A DNA stretch of 52,720 bases from Candidatus Blautia stercoripullorum (GTDB lineage Bacteria; Bacillota; Clostridia; Lachnospirales; Lachnospiraceae). Below the pieces are notes generated by a model. That model saw only the letters and a program-made list of their open reading frames with translations, was not told where the DNA came from and searched no databases. Position 1 is the stretch's first letter. Every line of letters starts with the position of its first letter. The stretch spans positions 1 to 52,720 of the forward strand of contig DWUX01000216.1 of assembly GCA_019120545.1 (NCBI GenBank), given 5' to 3'. Shown piece by piece: positions 22,406-30,934 of the stretch. The position numbers and the translations under genes are program-made.

Positions 22406-24834
22406 TCTTACTGAATATCTTCGGCAGTGCCCTGGGAATTTTACAGGTTTCCCTGGTCCTCTGTCTTTTTGCCCGTTACATATATCTGGAGAAAGGATTT
22501 TCCTCCTTGAAACAGCTTAAACTTTTCTGGGGAATAGCTGCAGGGATTTCTCTGGTCTGTACAGCATGTCAGGAAATCTTTGGATTTATGGAAGACTATC
22601 TTCTGTTGATCATCATCGGTATTTTTTCCTTTTATATTGTACTCACCAGAGAAAAGAAACGGATCCGGGGGATTTTCCTTCTGTTTCCTATTCTTGGTTT
22701 TGTAATATCTATATTTTTTTTCATTGTCCTGGGTCCTCTCCTTGCCGGATACTACGATATAGAATCTGAGTTTGCCTGGTATCCTCTGATGGATATTTTC
22801 GCCTGGGCTCTTTTGCTGCTCTTCTATTTTGCAGGAAAGAACTGGCGTCAAAAACTGAAGGAAAGCGGCGGCCAGCGTTCATTAAGTCTCTGGGAACGAT
22901 GGCTGTTAAATATTTCCGGGATTTTTCTTCTGATCCTGGTGATCATGCTCCTTTCTTTCAAAGATCTTTTTACCACCAGAGAAGAAGGCGTAACTTTCCT
23001 TCTCGCAGGAGGGATCAGCGCCCTTCTTCTGGATCTCTCTATCCTGTTTCTGGTCCTTCAGGGGAACCAGAAAAGATACTATGAACAAAAAGCCCTAGAA
23101 AACGAATACTACCTTCAGGCAGAGCTCCGCTATTTCCAGGCCCGGCAGAAAGATCAGGAAGCTGTCCGCAGACTCCGCCATGATATGAAGAACCATCTGT
23201 TCTGTATCCAGGAACTCCTTGCCAGAGGAGAAGAGCAGGAACTTTCTGCTTACCTGGAAGATCTGAATACCCGTTTATTCAAAAATGCCGGGGATATCTC
23301 TCTGGGAAATGATATTGCAGATGCCATCTGCTGGGAAAAGGCCCGTCTGGCCGAAGAAAAAGGGATCCGGATCACTGCTGATGGAAAAATTTCTTCCAAA
23401 GCAGAAATCCTTCCGGCAGATATATGTACCATCTTTGCCAATGCGCTGGACAATGCCCTGGAATATCTGGAAGATTCCGGACTTGTCAATCCCTGGATCC
23501 ATATAGGGATCCAGAATCAGGGAAATCTTCTCTGTCTGGTTTTTGAAAACCCTGTTACAGACAGCACTGTCCTGCCTGCAGAGGGAAAGACTTCAAAAAA
23601 TCCAAAGCGCCACCAGGGTCTTGGTCTTTCTAATATCCGTCAGGCAGCGGAAAAGTACCAGGGGGGACTCCGGACAGAGATCCTCTCTCAGAAAAATGGC
23701 AGGATCTTTCGTCTGGAAGTTCTTTTACAGGCCAGAACTTTCCATTCACAACAAAATTACGGCAATTCACAACAAAATAATAGCAAAAACATGATGCTTC
23801 CCTTATCCTTATCTCAAAAGAACGAAGGGAGCATGTTTATGAATGAGAATTTAGATCTGACAAATACAGACGAAAAAAGCCGGAAAAAGATGGTAAAAAA
23901 AGAAACCGGGAGAGTAGCCCGGCGGGTATTATTTTATAATCTGATCCTTGTAGGAGTCGTTTTACTCTTTACAATTTTTCAGAGTGTGGGATTTCTCCTT
24001 CATTTTCCTGATCTGGAACCTACCCCGCAGGCCGAAGCCTCTTTTATGGAACATATCGGGACCTCTGGTGTCTCCAGTATTGCAGGAGTTCTTGTAGGTG
24101 TAGGCCTCTACTTCCTTTGGGAAAGAAAAGCTGGTACCTACCGGGAAATTTTCCGTTCCGAAAAGAAAATTACGCCGCTGGTTTTCCTGGGATTCCTCTC
24201 CGTATTTATGATGGTGCAGCTTCTTTCTTCCATTGCCTCCGTAGGAATGGAAGGACTCTTTCATTTATTTGGCTACACCATGGCAGATTCTACAGCGGCA
24301 GCTACGGGACCTTCCTCCACTCTGTCCATGTTTCTATATGTAGGACTTGCAGGGCCAGTAGCAGAAGAACTGGTATACCGGGGCTTTGTTATGCGTAGAC
24401 TGGAAAAATACGGTTCCTTCTTCGCCATACTTTTCTCGTCTCTGCTCTTCGGTGTCATGCATGGGAACCTGGCTCAGATATTTTTTGCAGCAGCTGCAGG
24501 ACTGATTTTCGGCTATTTGGCTATGGAATATTCCATTGTCTGGTCGATACTCCTGCATATCCTGAATAACCTGGTATTTTCCGATCTCCTGGGACGGTTC
24601 ACAGAACACCTGCCGGAAACAGCCGCCAACCTTATAAGCTATGGCATGATGGGAATCTTTACAGTAATCGCCTGCGTATTCCTCTATAAAAAGAGAGGCT
24701 CTATCCGGGCATGGCTGAAAGCAAATCCTATACCCAGAAAGTACTGTCTCTGGGCCTTTACCGGATTCTGGTTCCTGCTATTTGCAGTTCTGGAATTTAT
24801 CGCTGCTTTTGCAGCACTGACACCGGTGCAGTAA
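22402..24834 (+). CDS. AgrC-like sensor histidine kinase fused in frame to a CPBP intramembrane protease
   Basis: One uninterrupted 810-codon frame. Residues 1 to about 225 hold six or seven membrane segments. A GHKL kinase follows, with the phosphoacceptor His260 in RLRHDMKNH, the N-box around NALDNALEYL (about 345-355) and a G-box GLGLSNIRQA. The kinase would normally end near residue 443. A hydrophilic Asn/Gln-rich linker (HSQQNYGNSQQNNSKN) then leads to a complete CPBP (Abi/CAAX-protease-like) protein: EELVYR with Glu655, Glu656 and Arg660, His687 in FGVMHGN, and His719/Asn723 in HILNN. CPBP proteins near AgrC/ComD-type systems often give bacteriocin self-immunity. An internal ATG at 23839 has GGGAG seven bases upstream, and LytTR-like repeats lie in the linker DNA, so a separate CPBP product is likely in addition to, or instead of, the fusion. 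Confidence 0.88.
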   Translation: MILLNIFGSALGILQVSLVLCLFARYIYLEKGFSSLKQLKLFWGIAAGISLVCTACQEIFGFMEDYLLLIIIGIFSFYIVLTREKKRIRGIFLLFPILGFVISIFFFIVLGPLLAGYYDIESEFAWYPLMDIFAWALLLLFYFAGKNWRQKLKESGGQRSLSLWERWLLNISGIFLLILVIMLLSFKDLFTTREEGVTFLLAGGISALLLDLSILFLVLQGNQKRYYEQKALENEYYLQAELRYFQARQKDQEAVRRLRHDMKNHLFCIQELLARGEEQELSAYLEDLNTRLFKNAGDISLGNDIADAICWEKARLAEEKGIRITADGKISSKAEILPADICTIFANALDNALEYLEDSGLVNPWIHIGIQNQGNLLCLVFENPVTDSTVLPAEGKTSKNPKRHQGLGLSNIRQAAEKYQGGLRTEILSQKNGRIFRLEVLLQARTFHSQQNYGNSQQNNSKNMMLPLSLSQKNEGSMFMNENLDLTNTDEKSRKKMVKKETGRVARRVLFYNLILVGVVLLFTIFQSVGFLLHFPDLEPTPQAEASFMEHIGTSGVSSIAGVLVGVGLYFLWERKAGTYREIFRSEKKITPLVFLGFLSVFMMVQLLSSIASVGMEGLFHLFGYTMADSTAAATGPSSTLSMFLYVGLAGPVAEELVYRGFVMRRLEKYGSFFAILFSSLLFGVMHGNLAQIFFAAAAGLIFGYLAMEYSIVWSILLHILNNLVFSDLLGRFTEHLPETAANLISYGMMGIFTVIACVFLYKKRGSIRAWLKANPIPRKYCLWAFTGFWFLLFAVLEFIAAFAALTPVQ
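23744..23809 (+). promoter_or_regulatory. Putative LytTR operator and promoter inside the kinase-CPBP linker
   Basis: ATTCACAACAAAAT occurs twice without mismatch, at 23744-23757 and 23765-23778, with a 21-bp period. This is the two-turn spacing used by LytTR regulators, although the bases differ from the published AgrA/PlnC consensus. A -10-like TATCCT lies at 23804-23809 with no recognisable -35, as expected for an activated promoter. The next start, ATG 23839 with GGGAG upstream, would give a stand-alone CPBP protein. Confidence 0.55.
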
Positions 24835-24835
24835 T

Positions 24836-25039
24836 TTTTTCCATAAGCCGGGCAAAATGATTGGTTCCACTGACACTGTCCAAGCCACGCAGCCCTGTTA
24901 GGATTTCCTTCATATATCCTCAATATCCCGGTTTATGGTACGCCTGGACACTTCAAACTTTTCAGCCAGATATGGGGCCGTCACCTTTTCTTGTTGAAGC
25001 AATACGGACAAAATCCCCACAGAAATCAAAATTTTTCAT
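24836..25039 (-). pseudogene. Remnant of a WYL-domain (YafY-type) transcriptional regulator
   Basis: Two fragments survive on the minus strand. From about 25029 to 24915 the sequence reads ISVGILSVLLQQEKVTAP, then YLAEKFEVSRRTINRDIEDI, the helix-turn-helix of YafY/WYL regulators. A stop follows. From about 24911 another frame reads KEILTGLRGLDSVSGTNHFA and then RLMEKI, which belongs to the middle of the same family. The part between is deleted and the WYL domain is missing. The first codons are also frame-shifted (ATG at 25039). It lies between the CPBP gene and the sulfotransferase gene. Confidence 0.75.
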
Positions 25040-25080
25040 TCTCTGATTCCTGTGAGGATTTTCTTATTTTTCATAGATTC

Positions 25081-26862
25081 TTATCCGGCAAACCAATAGC
25101 CCGTAAAGTCCCCTTTCATGACCCGGTACCCCTGGAAATCGGATTCATAGCTGAATTCCCGGATCATCTCACCGTCCTGGTCATATTCTCCGAAAATTTT
25201 TGCAACGCCGCTGTTTACCACATAATTATCATTTCGGATCTGCACGCTGGATACGATACTGGAATAGGACACATCATATCCCCATACCAGATCATAGGTC
25301 TTCTGATTCTCATCTACCAGATAGAAGTATACATGTGAGGGAAAATCGCTGCCCATCAGTTCTGTTGAAACGCTGTCGCTAAGCTCCGGCTCATATCCGT
25401 CTGTACGTGTGCTGTTGGCATAATAATTGTTATCAAACATCATCAGATAATACTGACCTTTCTCCAGATCCCCGGAAGGAACATAGGTAACCGTGTGCTG
25501 TCCGTACTGGCCGGTAAAATCAGAGGCTTTTTCATAGACATAATCCTCGTATCCGGTACCTTCCCAGTATTCCTTGTCTCCCAGAAGATAGTCGATCTGT
25601 ACTTCTCCATGGATATCTGAAAGCTTTATGATAGTAGATGTTTCCCTTGAGCTTAATACAATACTGTCATTGCCCATATAATCAATAGTATTCAGATGGA
25701 TCCAGTCTCTGGTTCCTGCCTGCCAGAAGAAGGTGTCCGTACTTCCCACCTTTTCTGTGATCTTGTAATAAGCAGGAAAAACATCTCTTAAATCTATGAT
25801 CTCTGTTACATCTCCCGTCTCCATGTCAATTTCCAGGATACGGTCCATAACCCCGTCATCAAGGGCATTCTTTTTCGTAGCCAGGACCAGAAGCTTTCCC
25901 TCATCACCCCAGTTAAAGTCATGGTGCATATCATAGCCTTTTGTCTCATAAAGCCGGACTACCTGACCCAGAGGATTCATTCTGCCGATCTGATCAGCGG
26001 ATACGCAGAAAATAATATCAGAACCTTCTGTCAGGATCCGGTCTGCCTTGTATCCGTCCAGAAGCATTTCATAACGCATAACTCCTTCATTATCATAGAA
26101 AAACATATGTCCGTAATATCCCTGAGTACCTAAGGTATAGTAAAGACCTCCTGTCAGTTCCTCCTCGGAGTCTCCCTGGGTATATTCCAAAATGGTGTCA
26201 TACCCGGAAGCCGTCTGTGGAACCTCTGTTTCAAAAGTAGCTTCCCGTACTGTGTCCCCCTGGCTGTCTGTAAGACTTACCGTCACCTGGCAGTTTTCTC
26301 CCGGCACCAGACCAATGATCAGAAATTCTTTCTGGACTGTGTCCCCGGCATTTGCCTGGGCCTGAAAATCCCGGATCTCCTGGTTTTCTGTATGTACCGT
26401 GTAATGGACTTCCAGGGAAGGATCCTCTGTCTCAAAATAGAGATACAGTCCGTTTGTTCCTGTACCGTAAGGATTCCATACAGCCAAAGGATTCTCCAGG
26501 GTATAGCCTCCTTCTGCCTTTAAAGTCTCCAGGCTTTCCTCCAGCCTGTTCTGCACATCCATGTTATAGTAGGTAAAATTGTCTTTTTTCACCTCTACCG
26601 GCTGGATCTGATAAATTTCGATATCACTTGCTGTTGCCGACTTGTAAATATTTACCCTGGTATCCCTGTCTTTTTCCAGAAGTTCTCCGGTTTCCACTGC
26701 CCAGGATTCTCTCTTCTGGGTTTCTTCCGACATCTGGTCATTTACGATCCATCGGTAGATCCCATAGGCTGCCGCAGCCAGAACACAGATTCCCAGAATA
26801 ATGATCACTGCCAGTTTTTTTCTGCTCAGTTTCTTTTTTTTCTTTTGTCCACTGCTTTCCAT
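25081..26862 (-). CDS. Membrane-anchored aryl-sulfate sulfotransferase (ASST family)
   Basis: A 593-residue protein with a lysine-rich N-terminus and one membrane anchor (about residues 18-38), so the enzyme faces outside. An ASST N-terminal beta-sandwich (about 90-215) precedes a beta-propeller. The histidine and arginine motifs of the PAPS-independent aryl-sulfate sulfotransferases are visible: MHHDFNW, DWIHLNTIDY, SSRETSTIIKL and GQHTVTY. These enzymes move sulfate from one phenolic sulfate ester to another phenol through a sulfo-histidine. The gene follows an ABC exporter and a two-component system on the same strand with a 111-base gap. No disulfide-forming partner gene was seen. Confidence 0.9.
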   Translation of the reverse strand: MESSGQKKKKKLSRKKLAVIIILGICVLAAAAYGIYRWIVNDQMSEETQKRESWAVETGELLEKDRDTRVNIYKSATASDIEIYQIQPVEVKKDNFTYYNMDVQNRLEESLETLKAEGGYTLENPLAVWNPYGTGTNGLYLYFETEDPSLEVHYTVHTENQEIRDFQAQANAGDTVQKEFLIIGLVPGENCQVTVSLTDSQGDTVREATFETEVPQTASGYDTILEYTQGDSEEELTGGLYYTLGTQGYYGHMFFYDNEGVMRYEMLLDGYKADRILTEGSDIIFCVSADQIGRMNPLGQVVRLYETKGYDMHHDFNWGDEGKLLVLATKKNALDDGVMDRILEIDMETGDVTEIIDLRDVFPAYYKITEKVGSTDTFFWQAGTRDWIHLNTIDYMGNDSIVLSSRETSTIIKLSDIHGEVQIDYLLGDKEYWEGTGYEDYVYEKASDFTGQYGQHTVTYVPSGDLEKGQYYLMMFDNNYYANSTRTDGYEPELSDSVSTELMGSDFPSHVYFYLVDENQKTYDLVWGYDVSYSSIVSSVQIRNDNYVVNSGVAKIFGEYDQDGEMIREFSYESDFQGYRVMKGDFTGYWFAG

Positions 26863-26973
26863 ATTTCTCTCCTGTGTTTCCTTTTCCTCCTTAAAAGTTA
26901 GGTTTCTTCTTATTGTAATACTATCACAGAAAAGTTTGAAAAAATTGTGAAAAAGAAAGGTTTGAAGAAAATT

Positions 26974-27603
26974 TTACATAATCTTTACATTTTCGCTTCT
27001 AACCCAGATTCCAACTGCCGTCATCAGGATTCCCGCAGCGCCCAGAACTGCTTTTCCCCCGAACTCTCCCTGGCTCATAGAGAAAAGATAAAAAACGCCT
27101 AGTTTTCCGCTCCCTGCAGAAATGCACAGTATATAATAGAGGATCGGAATCATATATCCGATCACAACCTGATCTGTCAGAGCATAGACAATAATCCCCA
27201 TACCTCCAAGAAAAGCCATGGTAGCCAGTGTGCCTCCATACAATCTGAAAAACTCAAACTGACAGTTCCCCTTTTTCATTACTGCCATATAAACAGCCAA
27301 CAACACCATAAGGGCCGCCAGGGATTCCAGAACCCGGATTCCATAGACTACCCAGGCTCCGGTATATTTGGAGTCTGTCAGATCCCGGATCTCCCGGTTC
27401 TGTTCCGGAAGAAATACGGGGGGAAAGAGGATCACTCCCAGGAATACCAGGTAATATTCCAAAACCTTTGCGCACTCTAACGGATCCAGATTTTGTATCC
27501 CTATAAATAAAGGAGACAGAATAAGAAGGGCTGCTGACAGCAATAAAGGCGCCGGCAGATTAAACTTCAGATTTACTTTTCCGATAGCTGCGTATTTTTC
27601 CAC
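26974..27603 (-). CDS. ABC-exporter membrane subunit (second permease)
   Basis: About 209 residues with six hydrophobic segments, which fits an ABC-2-like half permease. The preferred start is GTG at 27603 (VEKYAAIGKVNLKFNL), because AAGGAAGGTGGG lies six bases upstream; an earlier ATG at 27633 would add ten residues. It overlaps the upstream permease gene by 44 bases, a sign of coupled translation. It has no recognised domain name. With the ATPase and the larger permease it probably makes one exporter. Confidence 0.75.
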   Translation of the reverse strand: MEKYAAIGKVNLKFNLPAPLLLSAALLILSPLFIGIQNLDPLECAKVLEYYLVFLGVILFPPVFLPEQNREIRDLTDSKYTGAWVVYGIRVLESLAALMVLLAVYMAVMKKGNCQFEFFRLYGGTLATMAFLGGMGIIVYALTDQVVIGYMIPILYYILCISAGSGKLGVFYLFSMSQGEFGGKAVLGAAGILMTAVGIWVRSENVKIM

Positions 27604-28828
27604 GGAAATCCCACCTTCCTTTTCTTTTTTCATTGTAGATCAGGGATGCAAAGATCAGAAATACCAGGGCAAGCACAGTGTAAAACACACGGTTTACTCC
27701 CATCTGGAACAGGTGCTCTGTAAAAAGTTCTCTTTCTCCTGTAGTATTATACCTGAGGATCAGATGCAGCCCGAAATTCCCGCCGGCAAGATTCGCTCCG
27801 CTCCCTGCAAAAACATCTGCAAACCACCAAACTCCTTGGATCAAGATAGCCAGTGGACTGCCGGTCAGCTCTGCAAAAAACATTCCCAAAGACGAAACCA
27901 TAAGAATCTCCGGCAAAAGCCATCCGAAAACTACGGGAAGAAATGCCAGATAGTCCACAGAAACATCCAGATTTCTCCCATAGGAAGCACACTGAAAAAG
28001 CGTGTAAAAAGAAGTCAGGAACACCGGCAGGATCATCATAAAAACCATAGCAAGCCACCGGCTCATCAGGATCTTACCGGAGGGGGCCGTTCTGGTATAG
28101 ATCAACTCCTCCATTCGGGCTCTCCTGTCCCGCATTTCTCTGGTCACTGCCAGAAATACAGGTAGGATTCCAAGAGCAATCCCCATATAATCTCCAAAGA
28201 GCCTTGCGTAGCCTCCTGTGATCCTGTCTTTGTATAAAAAATCATGGTAGGCTTCCATTGCCTCTTCATAAGTAGCAGGAACAGAATATCCCTGTTCATA
28301 AGTATCTTTTTCAAAATCAGAACCGGGACCTAAAATCCGGCACACCCTTTCCATCTTTTCCTGAAAAGCAGTGTAAGTTAAGGTATCCGAAGGCTCCAGG
28401 GAAAATTCCCATACAGGGAAGGTCATATATCCTTCTTCCTGATCTGTCCCCTCCTTAATCTTCTCCTGAAGTTCTTCACGGGACAGTCCGGTGCAGTCTG
28501 AGAGGATATTCCACATTCTCTCTTTTTCCTCTGTACTGGGATACACGTATTTTACAAATCCCACAGGGTAGGTGCTCCATTCGTCTTCATACAGGTACTG
28601 TCCCAAAAGCCCCAGCGTCCGCTCCATAATCACCTTTTTATCTTTGGAAATAACGGTGCCGTAGGTACTCTCTTCTCCTTTGACAGGCTTTATCTGGGAA
28701 TCAAAGCCCGGATTTCCCATCTGTGTAAGAAAAAACAGCAGCAGACACAGAACATAGATCCAGTAGATCAGACTTTTCCCTGTCTGGACACATTCCTTTT
28801 TGAATAATTCAAAGAACAATTCTCTCAC
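27560..28828 (-). CDS. ABC-exporter permease
   Basis: A 422-residue membrane protein with the layout of ABC-2 type exporters: one N-terminal helix (about residues 18-36), an extracellular domain of about 160 residues (37-195), and five or more helices toward the C-terminus. The RDRRARMEELIYTRTAPSGK stretch (about residues 227-246) is the cytoplasmic coupling region. It overlaps the ATPase gene by 20 bases and the next membrane gene by 44 bases. Substrate unknown. Confidence 0.82.
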   Translation of the reverse strand: MRELFFELFKKECVQTGKSLIYWIYVLCLLLFFLTQMGNPGFDSQIKPVKGEESTYGTVISKDKKVIMERTLGLLGQYLYEDEWSTYPVGFVKYVYPSTEEKERMWNILSDCTGLSREELQEKIKEGTDQEEGYMTFPVWEFSLEPSDTLTYTAFQEKMERVCRILGPGSDFEKDTYEQGYSVPATYEEAMEAYHDFLYKDRITGGYARLFGDYMGIALGILPVFLAVTREMRDRRARMEELIYTRTAPSGKILMSRWLAMVFMMILPVFLTSFYTLFQCASYGRNLDVSVDYLAFLPVVFGWLLPEILMVSSLGMFFAELTGSPLAILIQGVWWFADVFAGSGANLAGGNFGLHLILRYNTTGERELFTEHLFQMGVNRVFYTVLALVFLIFASLIYNEKRKGRWDFRGKIRSYRKSKSEV

Positions 28829-29696
28829 CTGCCTTTTTCTCCATCAGATATAGATAGGCGTCTTCCGTTCCTGCCTGGCAGGAAACGGCCCCTTTAAAAG
28901 GAAATTCCTCCGCCAGAAAGCGGATCTGCACATTATTTCCAGCAGAATGGATTTCTGTAACCGGATATTTCTCTTTCATACCGGGAAGTTCTCTGCGGCT
29001 GATCTGAGCAGTATAGACCTTTCCTTCCACCATCTGGTTCAATGCTTCTACTGTGCCCCGGTACAGGATTCTTCCCTTGTCCATAACGGCGATCTCATTA
29101 CAGGTGGCCTCTATATCCCCTACAATATGAGTAGACAGCAGGACGATACGATCCTGGGCAGTCTCGCACAGAAGATTCCGGAAGCGGACTCGTTCTTCCG
29201 GATCCAGTCCTGCCGTAGGCTCGTCTACGATCAGAACGGCAGGATCATGGAGGATCGCCTGGGCAATCCCCAGCCTTCTTTTCATGCCTCCTGACAGAGC
29301 TTTGACCTTTTTGTTTCTTTCTTCTTCCAGATTTACTTTTTCCAGCAGCATAGGGATCCGTCTTTTCCGGACTTCTTTTTTCAATCCGGAAAGAACCCCC
29401 AGATAATCCATGGCCTCATATACCGTCATATTAGGATACATAGAAAAATCCTGGGGAAGGTAGCCGGTCATCTGCCGGATCTTCCTCCGGTTTTCTACAG
29501 GAACGCCGCAGACCTCCACTTTGCCTCCCTGTTTTTTCTGAAGAGCAGCCAGGATCTTCATCAATGTGGTTTTTCCAGCGCCGTTTCTCCCCAGCAGGCC
29601 AAACATTCCCTGGGAAATCGTAAGATTTACATGATCCAAAGCCTTTCTTCTTCCATAATATTTCTCCAAATTTTCAATTCGTATCTGCATTTCCAT
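28809..29696 (-). CDS. ABC exporter ATP-binding protein
   Basis: A 295-residue ABC ATPase: Walker A GRNGAGKTTLMKIL (about residues 36-49), Q-loop YLPQDFSMYPNMTVYEA, signature LSGGMKRRLGIAQAI, Walker B VLIVDEPTAGLDPEE, H-loop STHIVGDIEATC. The YLPQDF form is typical of exporters linked to two-component systems in Bacillota. It is downstream of a kinase and response regulator on the same strand (101-base gap), which probably control it. It is followed by two permease genes. Confidence 0.9.
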   Translation of the reverse strand: MEMQIRIENLEKYYGRRKALDHVNLTISQGMFGLLGRNGAGKTTLMKILAALQKKQGGKVEVCGVPVENRRKIRQMTGYLPQDFSMYPNMTVYEAMDYLGVLSGLKKEVRKRRIPMLLEKVNLEEERNKKVKALSGGMKRRLGIAQAILHDPAVLIVDEPTAGLDPEERVRFRNLLCETAQDRIVLLSTHIVGDIEATCNEIAVMDKGRILYRGTVEALNQMVEGKVYTAQISRRELPGMKEKYPVTEIHSAGNNVQIRFLAEEFPFKGAVSCQAGTEDAYLYLMEKKAGERIVL

Positions 29697-29797
29697 ACTT
29701 TTGTCTCCCTTCGATGCTTTTATAGATATCCTAGAAGAAACTTCTCTATTTTCTTCCTATATTTCTATAAAAATTCCGAAAGACAAGAATAAAACTT

Positions 29798-30934
29798 TTA
29801 TATCTCGAAGGAAGCCGAAGCGATAGCGCCCTGCCTCCGGCTCTGATTCGCAATACTGAAAGCTCCGCCATGGAGCTGACATAAAGTCTTGCATATATGA
29901 AGCCCCAGGCCGAAATGTTCTCCGCTGTTTTCCTGTCCCCAGTAGGGCTCTAAAGCCTCCCGAAGGCCGTCCCCGGAAAATCCGGGGCCGTCATCTTCCA
30001 CATAAAGATAGAGATATTCTTTTCCGCCTCTTTTCTCCGTGTCCAGTTCTATCACTATGGAACTTTCCGCATAACGGATAGCATTAGAGAGAAGATTCTC
30101 CAATACTTCCAGCACCAGGTTTTCATCATAATATCCCTGCTTTTCAGCCGGGAAATCACATGCAAGAGACAGCTCCACTTCACCGCCGAAGGACAGGGCT
30201 TCCAGGATTCCCCGGATCTTCCGGCAAAGTCCTTCCAGAGTACTTCTTCTCTTTTCCACCGGATACTCCTCCAGGCTCCTTGCAGATTTCATCGTCTTAC
30301 AAAAGCTGGTCAGCCTTTCCAGCTGCCCGGACATCAATTCCAGCACCTGGACCATTTTTTCGGCATTTACCTTTCCCTGGGGGAGATACCTTGCCAGAAA
30401 TTCCGAATACCCTTTCAGCACGGTAAGAGGTGTCCGCAGATCATGGGCAAAAGCAGCGTTCAGCTTTCTCTGGTTTTCAATGGTCTGCCATAAATCCTCA
30501 TATCTCTCTTCCAGATTTTCACGCATGCTATCCAGAAGACGGCACAGTTCTCCCATTTCATCCCGGCTGTCATATTCCAGCGGAAATCCCAGATTCTGCT
30601 TTCGGAACTCTTCCACTCCTTCCTGAATGATCCTGATGGGTTTCTTCAGCCTGTTATGATAAAACAGCACCAACATCAGGACCATACCTGTTCCCATATA
30701 AATATATCCGGCCCAATGTTCCAGAAAAGTCCAAAATGAAGGCTCCCATTCCGCCATTTCCACGCTGCCTGAGAGCCACATAAATATCCGTCTGTCACTG
30801 ATCCGGTTGGTCAAAATAGTTAAGATCATAGCTATTCCCGAAAAAAAGGCCAGATATACCAGCGCTCCTTTCAGCAGGGACAGATTTCTTACCTTATCTT
30901 GTATCTTCATGATCTGTTCGTCTATCCAATCCAT
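29798..30934 (-). CDS. Sensor histidine kinase (HisKA/HATPase)
   Basis: A 378-residue kinase with two membrane segments (about residues 23-43 and 71-90) around a short extracellular loop. A HAMP-like segment follows (KKPIRIIQEGVEEFRKQNLG), then the H-box FAHDLRTPLTVLKGYSEFLA (phosphoacceptor His at about residue 165). The C-terminal ATPase domain has ENLLSNAIRYA (N-box) and DDGPGFSGDGL and FGLGLHICK (G-boxes). The small sensor loop suggests intramembrane sensing, as in antibiotic-peptide sensors. It overlaps its response regulator by 13 bases. Confidence 0.92.
   Translation of the reverse strand: MDWIDEQIMKIQDKVRNLSLLKGALVYLAFFSGIAMILTILTNRISDRRIFMWLSGSVEMAEWEPSFWTFLEHWAGYIYMGTGMVLMLVLFYHNRLKKPIRIIQEGVEEFRKQNLGFPLEYDSRDEMGELCRLLDSMRENLEERYEDLWQTIENQRKLNAAFAHDLRTPLTVLKGYSEFLARYLPQGKVNAEKMVQVLELMSGQLERLTSFCKTMKSARSLEEYPVEKRRSTLEGLCRKIRGILEALSFGGEVELSLACDFPAEKQGYYDENLVLEVLENLLSNAIRYAESSIVIELDTEKRGGKEYLYLYVEDDGPGFSGDGLREALEPYWGQENSGEHFGLGLHICKTLCQLHGGAFSIANQSRRQGAIASASFEI

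Noticed and set aside
23744-23778. Direct repeats considered as a transposition target-site duplication
   Set aside because: The copies are separated by only 7 bases and no inserted element lies between them. The 21-bp period matches regulator sites instead.
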